DNA from: Chitinophagales bacterium | GTDB lineage: Bacteria; Bacteroidota; Bacteroidia; Chitinophagales; CAIODY01 | DNA length: 45,908 bases | Reading direction: 5' to 3' | Assembly: GCA_026461075.1 (NCBI GenBank) | Contig: JAPJNH010000054.1 | Span: forward strand, 1 to 45,908 | In this document: in pieces, positions 41,992-45,908 of the stretch | How positions within the stretch are numbered: position 1 is the stretch's first letter | Layout: each line of letters starts with the position of its first letter | The notes under the pieces: model-generated | What the model saw: only the letters and a program-made list of their open reading frames with translations | Databases searched by the model: none | What the model was told of the DNA's origin: nothing | Made by a program: the position numbers and the translations under genes

Positions 41992-42062
41992 GTTTAATGA
42001 TTAGATATAAAGGGTAGAACAAAAGTACAACAGAATAGTTCAGAAATTTTCTTAAAAAATAT

Positions 42063-42092
42063 TTGGAGAAACAAAAAGTGTTCGTATCTTTG
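42063..42092 (+). promoter_or_regulatory. Bacteroidota-type promoter of tRNA-Asp
   Basis: TTG (42063-42065), a 19-base spacer and TATCTTTG (42085-42092) match the phylum consensus exactly, 18 bases before the tRNA. Confidence 0.82.
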
Positions 42093-42110
42093 CACCCGCT
42101 TCAACCGCGT

Positions 42111-42184
42111 GGTGCGGTAGTTCAGTTGGTTAGAATGCCGCCCTGTCACGGCGGAGGTCGCGGGTTCGAGTCCCGTCCGCACCG
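42111..42184 (+). tRNA. tRNA-Asp (anticodon GTC)
   Basis: Acceptor GGTGCGG pairs with CCGCACC, the D-stem is GTTC, the anticodon stem CCGCC/GGCGG encloses CTGTCAC giving GTC, and the T-stem CGGG/CCCG encloses TTCGAGT. Discriminator G; CCA is not encoded. Confidence 0.96.
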
Positions 42185-42189
42185 CAGAC

Positions 42190-42224
42190 AAAAACCCCGA
42201 TTCACGATGTGTCTCGGGGTTTTT
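42190..42224 (+). terminator. Terminator after tRNA-Asp
   Basis: AAAACCCCGA and TCGGGGTTTT pair around a 13-base loop and end in a T-run. It lies six bases after the tRNA. The following 110 bases up to the next gene show nothing. Confidence 0.88.
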
Positions 42225-42334
42225 AATTTTTGGAGGTTTTTAGAAAATTTGTTCGACGTACTAAAAGAATGATTAAGCATCCTTTTAAAGCTTCATTACA
42301 TTAAAACTCTAATACAACCTAGTGTTCAGCATCC

Positions 42335-45175
42335 CTATCGTTGAACAATCAATTGCTTATGAATTTGCTCTGTTTCTGTGGTAATTTCTATTAAATAAAT
42401 GCCAGCAGATAAACTACTACAGTCGACCGGAAATTCATGATTGCCTGCTTCTAAAGTTTGAGAATTTAAGATCGATTGTATTTTACTTCCGACAATATTA
42501 AATAAAACAATATTGGTTTTGGAAGCTAATGGTATTACTACTCTTAAATTTGTATTATTATTGACTGGGTTAGGATAAACCGTAACCAAGGTGCTTGGCT
42601 TTTGAATTGCATGCGAATGCAAAGGATTTTCAGCTGTACTAGCATTATTGGTGGTTCTAAGATTAACGTTGCTACATGACAACCCTGATTCAATTGACGC
42701 ATGAAAATCTGAGCCAGCTTTTGCATTAAAACCTTTTTTCAAATAAACTAAATTGCCAGCTTTAAAATCCACTTTGCTACCATCACCAGCTATAGTAAAA
42801 TTATTAGCTGTCAAGACATTATTTGAATGGTAATCCACAACATAATCATTTGTTGTATTAGAATAATTATTGTTGATGGTATAATTATCATCAATAGTTT
42901 GGTTTGACAAATGAAGACTCGGACAAATACCGTCCATATTATAAATTGTTATCTGTCCATCAAAGTTTCGAAACATTACTAATGCATCTTTACTATCATC
43001 TAATTTGAAACGAGCTGTGCACATTGCTTTATTCAATTGATCAATTGGAAAATACTCACCATATACTGCAGTTAATGTACCATTTTTAAGTTTATAGATT
43101 ATTACCTGTCCGTCATAATCCCTATGTGCAACCAATTCGCTAATACCATCTCCATCTAAATCACCAGCTGTTAGGCCTGTCCAAATATTATAAGTGCCTG
43201 CTGTTACCACATTGTTATAAAGTGAATGTAAACTATTATTGCTGTATTCAAAAATGCTAATTAAACCTGAATTATTATCTGCGATTGCTATTTGGGGGTT
43301 TACATTATTTAAATCAAAATTACCCGAGGTGATGCTTATAGGGTGATTATTCATTGAACCTATGCTCATATAATTAATTGCGCCATTAGAGACACTTATT
43401 AAATAGGCATTGCCATTATTATCACTTGCTATTGCTGCATTGCCATTGATTGTAGTAATGCCCGCCCAATTGCTAACAGTATTAGTCAAAGTCTGTTCAC
43501 TAAAGATAGAACCCGACAGTTCAAAATAATGAATTGCACCAGTAGTTTTGTTGAGTGCAATTAGTTCTTGCCCTGCATGGCTGCTATTAAAATCTGCTGA
43601 AGCCATTCCTGCCCAATTACCAGTATGACCTGAGGAAGAGGCTACTACCCAACAATTATTAGGTAGATTAGGGTCATTGCAAATATCTGGGGTATAAACA
43701 TGAAACACACCATTAGCATTATCTACGCTCACAAAATCATTTAAACCATTATTATCAAAGTCACCGCTGGCCAAATAATTGCATTGCGAATTAAGGCTAT
43801 GTCCTCGTCTAACATCTATTGGATTAAATTTATAATTAGTTCCATAGCTAAAATTTGAGGAATTGTAGATACTTTGCAAAAGAGATAATTGAGGATATTC
43901 AACAATTCCCTTGTCATTTTTATAAAGTGCATCTTCTGCATAATAGTCTATTAAAATTTGGTACACATATTTATTGTAGTTAGACAAGAATGGATATTGT
44001 TGTAAACTTATTCCCCCCTGCGCAATATTTGTATTTGTTCCTAGAGTATTCAACCCAAATGTTAATGGCGCCTGATAAATATGTTTACTAAACGTGTTTC
44101 CCAATTTAATCAAATCACTTTGATTAAATACGGGCTGAATATAATCGGTATCAACTAACTGAGTTTTTACACACCAATCAACAAATGACATAACTAAATA
44201 AGTATGTTCAATATCTTCAGTATTGCTACAATTAAATTCATGACACCACGTATAACTTGATGCGTCGCTAGAATTCAATTTTAGCTGACTTTTTGCCAAA
44301 TTAGCAAGTTTAGATGCATTTTGAAATAAGGTGTTATTTATATTATTATCAAGAACAGAAATTTCATACATAATAGCTAAAACCCTTCCCATAGCTGCCT
44401 GCATATTTAATTCAGCATGATTTCCATTATTTTTTCGATTGTATAATCGTGATGAAAAATTATGCAAAAATGAAATTGGTATTTTAGCTGCTGTCCAATC
44501 ATTATTGTTATGATAGTCTATAGTTTCATTAATTTTACATTTCAACCAATTACTGTAGTCTCCAATTGTGGAAATATGATTAATGTTACAAGCTGTTGTT
44601 GGCTGAACATAGCCCACTTCAGCAGGTGCCGCTAAACTAGACAATGCCATAAAAAAAGGATCTGTCTGCATAAAATAAACAAACTGAGCCATGGGATAAA
44701 TTATTTCGGCTGAATGCAATACATATGTCATTGTAGTATCACAATAATTGTTGTCATCTATGCAAGACCAGCCCTTTGAATTTGTTAAAATATCATTGGC
44801 TATCTGGCTTTGATCACCTATACACATGGGAGCTAATGCGGCATGACCTGTTTTACCAATATTATTAAATCCTAAAATTTGATTTAAAGGCAATAGTTTT
44901 ATTACATCGTCCCTTCGTTCCTGCACTCTTTTGGAATGAATAATAAACTTATAAATATACTGTACATCATGCGTTGCCCTAAACATGTCAACATATGATT
45001 GGAGATACATAAACTCAGTATTAGAAAGGATAGAAACAATATTAGAATGATAGGAGGCTCCTTGCCCAATGTTACTAGAATTAGATTCTTCTAAAATATC
45101 GTAAGCGGTTCTAAATGTCTGAGTATAGCCATTAGCACACAAAAGTAAAAAAACAAAAAAAATGATTTGTTTCAT
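42335..45175 (-). CDS. T9SS-secreted FG-GAP repeat protein with unknown helical N-terminal domain
   Basis: The 946-residue protein has a signal peptide (MKQIIFFVFLLLCANGYTQ) and a mainly helical region of about 430 residues with many Asn, Tyr and His (NHAELNMQAAMGRVLAIMYE, WCHEFNCSNTEDIEHTYLVM). It might be an alpha/alpha-toroid as in polysaccharide lyases, but I do not recognise the family. Then come at least four FG-GAP/VCBS repeats (about 470-745; GDFDNNGLNDFVSVD, GDLDGDGISELVAHRD) with Asp-rich calcium-type loops, a beta domain (about 748-840; FKAGNLVYLKKGFNAKAGS) and a T9SS sorting domain (VYPNPVNNNTNLRVV onward). It is strikingly AT-rich and lies nine bases after a barrel gene. Confidence 0.82.
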   Translation of the reverse strand: MKQIIFFVFLLLCANGYTQTFRTAYDILEESNSSNIGQGASYHSNIVSILSNTEFMYLQSYVDMFRATHDVQYIYKFIIHSKRVQERRDDVIKLLPLNQILGFNNIGKTGHAALAPMCIGDQSQIANDILTNSKGWSCIDDNNYCDTTMTYVLHSAEIIYPMAQFVYFMQTDPFFMALSSLAAPAEVGYVQPTTACNINHISTIGDYSNWLKCKINETIDYHNNNDWTAAKIPISFLHNFSSRLYNRKNNGNHAELNMQAAMGRVLAIMYEISVLDNNINNTLFQNASKLANLAKSQLKLNSSDASSYTWCHEFNCSNTEDIEHTYLVMSFVDWCVKTQLVDTDYIQPVFNQSDLIKLGNTFSKHIYQAPLTFGLNTLGTNTNIAQGGISLQQYPFLSNYNKYVYQILIDYYAEDALYKNDKGIVEYPQLSLLQSIYNSSNFSYGTNYKFNPIDVRRGHSLNSQCNYLASGDFDNNGLNDFVSVDNANGVFHVYTPDICNDPNLPNNCWVVASSSGHTGNWAGMASADFNSSHAGQELIALNKTTGAIHYFELSGSIFSEQTLTNTVSNWAGITTINGNAAIASDNNGNAYLISVSNGAINYMSIGSMNNHPISITSGNFDLNNVNPQIAIADNNSGLISIFEYSNNSLHSLYNNVVTAGTYNIWTGLTAGDLDGDGISELVAHRDYDGQVIIYKLKNGTLTAVYGEYFPIDQLNKAMCTARFKLDDSKDALVMFRNFDGQITIYNMDGICPSLHLSNQTIDDNYTINNNYSNTTNDYVVDYHSNNVLTANNFTIAGDGSKVDFKAGNLVYLKKGFNAKAGSDFHASIESGLSCSNVNLRTTNNASTAENPLHSHAIQKPSTLVTVYPNPVNNNTNLRVVIPLASKTNIVLFNIVGSKIQSILNSQTLEAGNHEFPVDCSSLSAGIYLIEITTETEQIHKQLIVQR

Positions 45176-45184
45176 AGTAATACA

Positions 45185-45908
45185 TCAAAGTTGACAACTA
45201 AGTCCGAACGAACATGAAAAATGATTAATTCTTAAAATCCTTTGCCACTCCTTATATCCAGCTAGAGGCACATCTAAGTAATCTTTATAATCAAATATTT
45301 GATTATAATAATACAAAGATGTATTTAAGTAAATTCTATTAAATAAAGCATAACTTAATTGTAATCCTGCGCAAGCATGCAAATTAAATCTATAATACGG
45401 TTTTCTAGAGTAGAATCTTTCTTGCAACAACGAGCCTTCAAAATCTGCATAATATGCGATTTCTTTCTGAATCAAACTAGTTTTAAAACCTAGACAGGTA
45501 TTTATGGAGAACTTATGCCTTAACATTATTTTATACAAAAAATCACAGCCCAAATTATGGACAAAAAAAGTTTTTTCAAACTTATACCTTCTAAATGTAT
45601 ATGGCCAATTTGATGGGTAATTATATTGCACCTTATACCCAAATTTATCATAACCCAAACTTAGCTTTACGCCGAAATTCTTTGAATAAGAATACTGAAT
45701 TGAAGTATTAATATGTTCAGTTAATGGGTACGAAGTATGCCTATAACCATAAGTTCTTGGTATATCATTTTTAAATTGTTGAAAATTTACACCTCCGCTT
45801 ACCCCCAACTCCCAGCGTTTAAACTTTTGTTCTTTTGGGGAAACAGAATCACGCAGCATGCATTTATGCTTTTGAGAATTCGCTGAAAAGGTTGGCAAAA
45901 AGGTATCA
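45185..45908 (-). CDS. Probable outer-membrane beta-barrel protein, 5' end outside the window
   Basis: The reading frame stays open to the window edge (codons for Asp-Thr-Phe-Leu precede the first internal TTG at 45898), so the N-terminus and signal peptide are missing. At least 237 residues show alternating aromatic and polar strands typical of 8- to 10-strand outer-membrane barrels: WELGVSGGVNFQQF, FGVKLSLGYDKFGYKVQYNY, FNLHACAGLQLSYALF, and a last strand ending FGLSCQL. No named family is recognised. It is co-oriented with and nine bases before the FG-GAP protein gene, so the two may work together at the surface. It is AT-rich like its partner. Confidence 0.72.
   Translation of the reverse strand, partial: DTFLPTFSANSQKHKCMLRDSVSPKEQKFKRWELGVSGGVNFQQFKNDIPRTYGYRHTSYPLTEHINTSIQYSYSKNFGVKLSLGYDKFGYKVQYNYPSNWPYTFRRYKFEKTFFVHNLGCDFLYKIMLRHKFSINTCLGFKTSLIQKEIAYYADFEGSLLQERFYSRKPYYRFNLHACAGLQLSYALFNRIYLNTSLYYYNQIFDYKDYLDVPLAGYKEWQRILRINHFSCSFGLSCQL

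Overview
The window is chromosomal DNA from a member of the Bacteroidota, probably a Chitinophagales- or Sphingobacteriales-like lineage (the order is inferred). Three things support this. Several promoters fit the Bacteroidota pattern TTG-N19-TAnnTTTG. Six predicted proteins carry a C-terminal type IX secretion (T9SS) sorting domain, and a PorE-like T9SS component is present. Housekeeping proteins such as MetG with a fused tRNA-binding domain and the B-type L31 have forms usual for the phylum.

Layout. 1-4.2 kb: tRNA-Ser, an EVE-domain protein, a minus-strand set with a Tat-exported DUF1501-like protein and two related lipoproteins, and an SDR oxidoreductase. 4.2-12.9 kb: PorE-like lipoprotein, LolA-like carrier, PcrA helicase, SpoU methyltransferase, hotdog thioesterase, MetG and tRNA-Arg(CCT). 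12.9-14.3 kb: a REP-associated transposase (RAYT) lying between two arrays of palindromic repeats. The right array contains a duplicate of the 3' end of the next gene. 14.2-15.7 kb: epimerase-like SDR and thioredoxin.

15.76-23.99 kb: a tight eight-gene plus-strand operon. It encodes an ECF sigma factor, a small one-TM protein (candidate anti-sigma), a Spy/CpxP/CnrX-like periplasmic protein, two tandem T9SS-secreted metallophosphoesterases, a YHYH protein with internal membrane segments, a HupE/UreJ-like membrane protein and a T9SS-secreted DUF1566 protein. The first three genes match the CnrH-CnrY-CnrX type of sigma/anti-sigma/sensor module in order and size. With HupE and metal-dependent secreted enzymes behind them, this is the best candidate in the window for an undescribed system: a metal- or envelope-responsive regulon delivering surface enzymes.

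24-30.5 kb: acetyl-CoA synthetase diverges from a carotenoid operon (crtI-crtB-idi). An ECF sigma factor and a MerR-type regulator with a cobalamin-binding domain follow, suggesting light/B12 control. A perfect 12-bp inverted repeat lies just upstream of crtI. 30.5-34.7 kb: T9SS M1 aminopeptidase, glutamate dehydrogenase, CcmD-like peptide, ribosomal protein L31. 34.8-40.2 kb: division cluster murC-ftsQ-ftsA-ftsZ (minus strand). 40.3-42.2 kb: YggS, FolE, QueD, tRNA-Asp. 42.3-45.9 kb: an AT-rich pair encoding a T9SS FG-GAP protein and an outer-membrane barrel protein cut by the window edge. No gene-free stretch longer than 300 bases is unexplained; the two longest are the repeat arrays.
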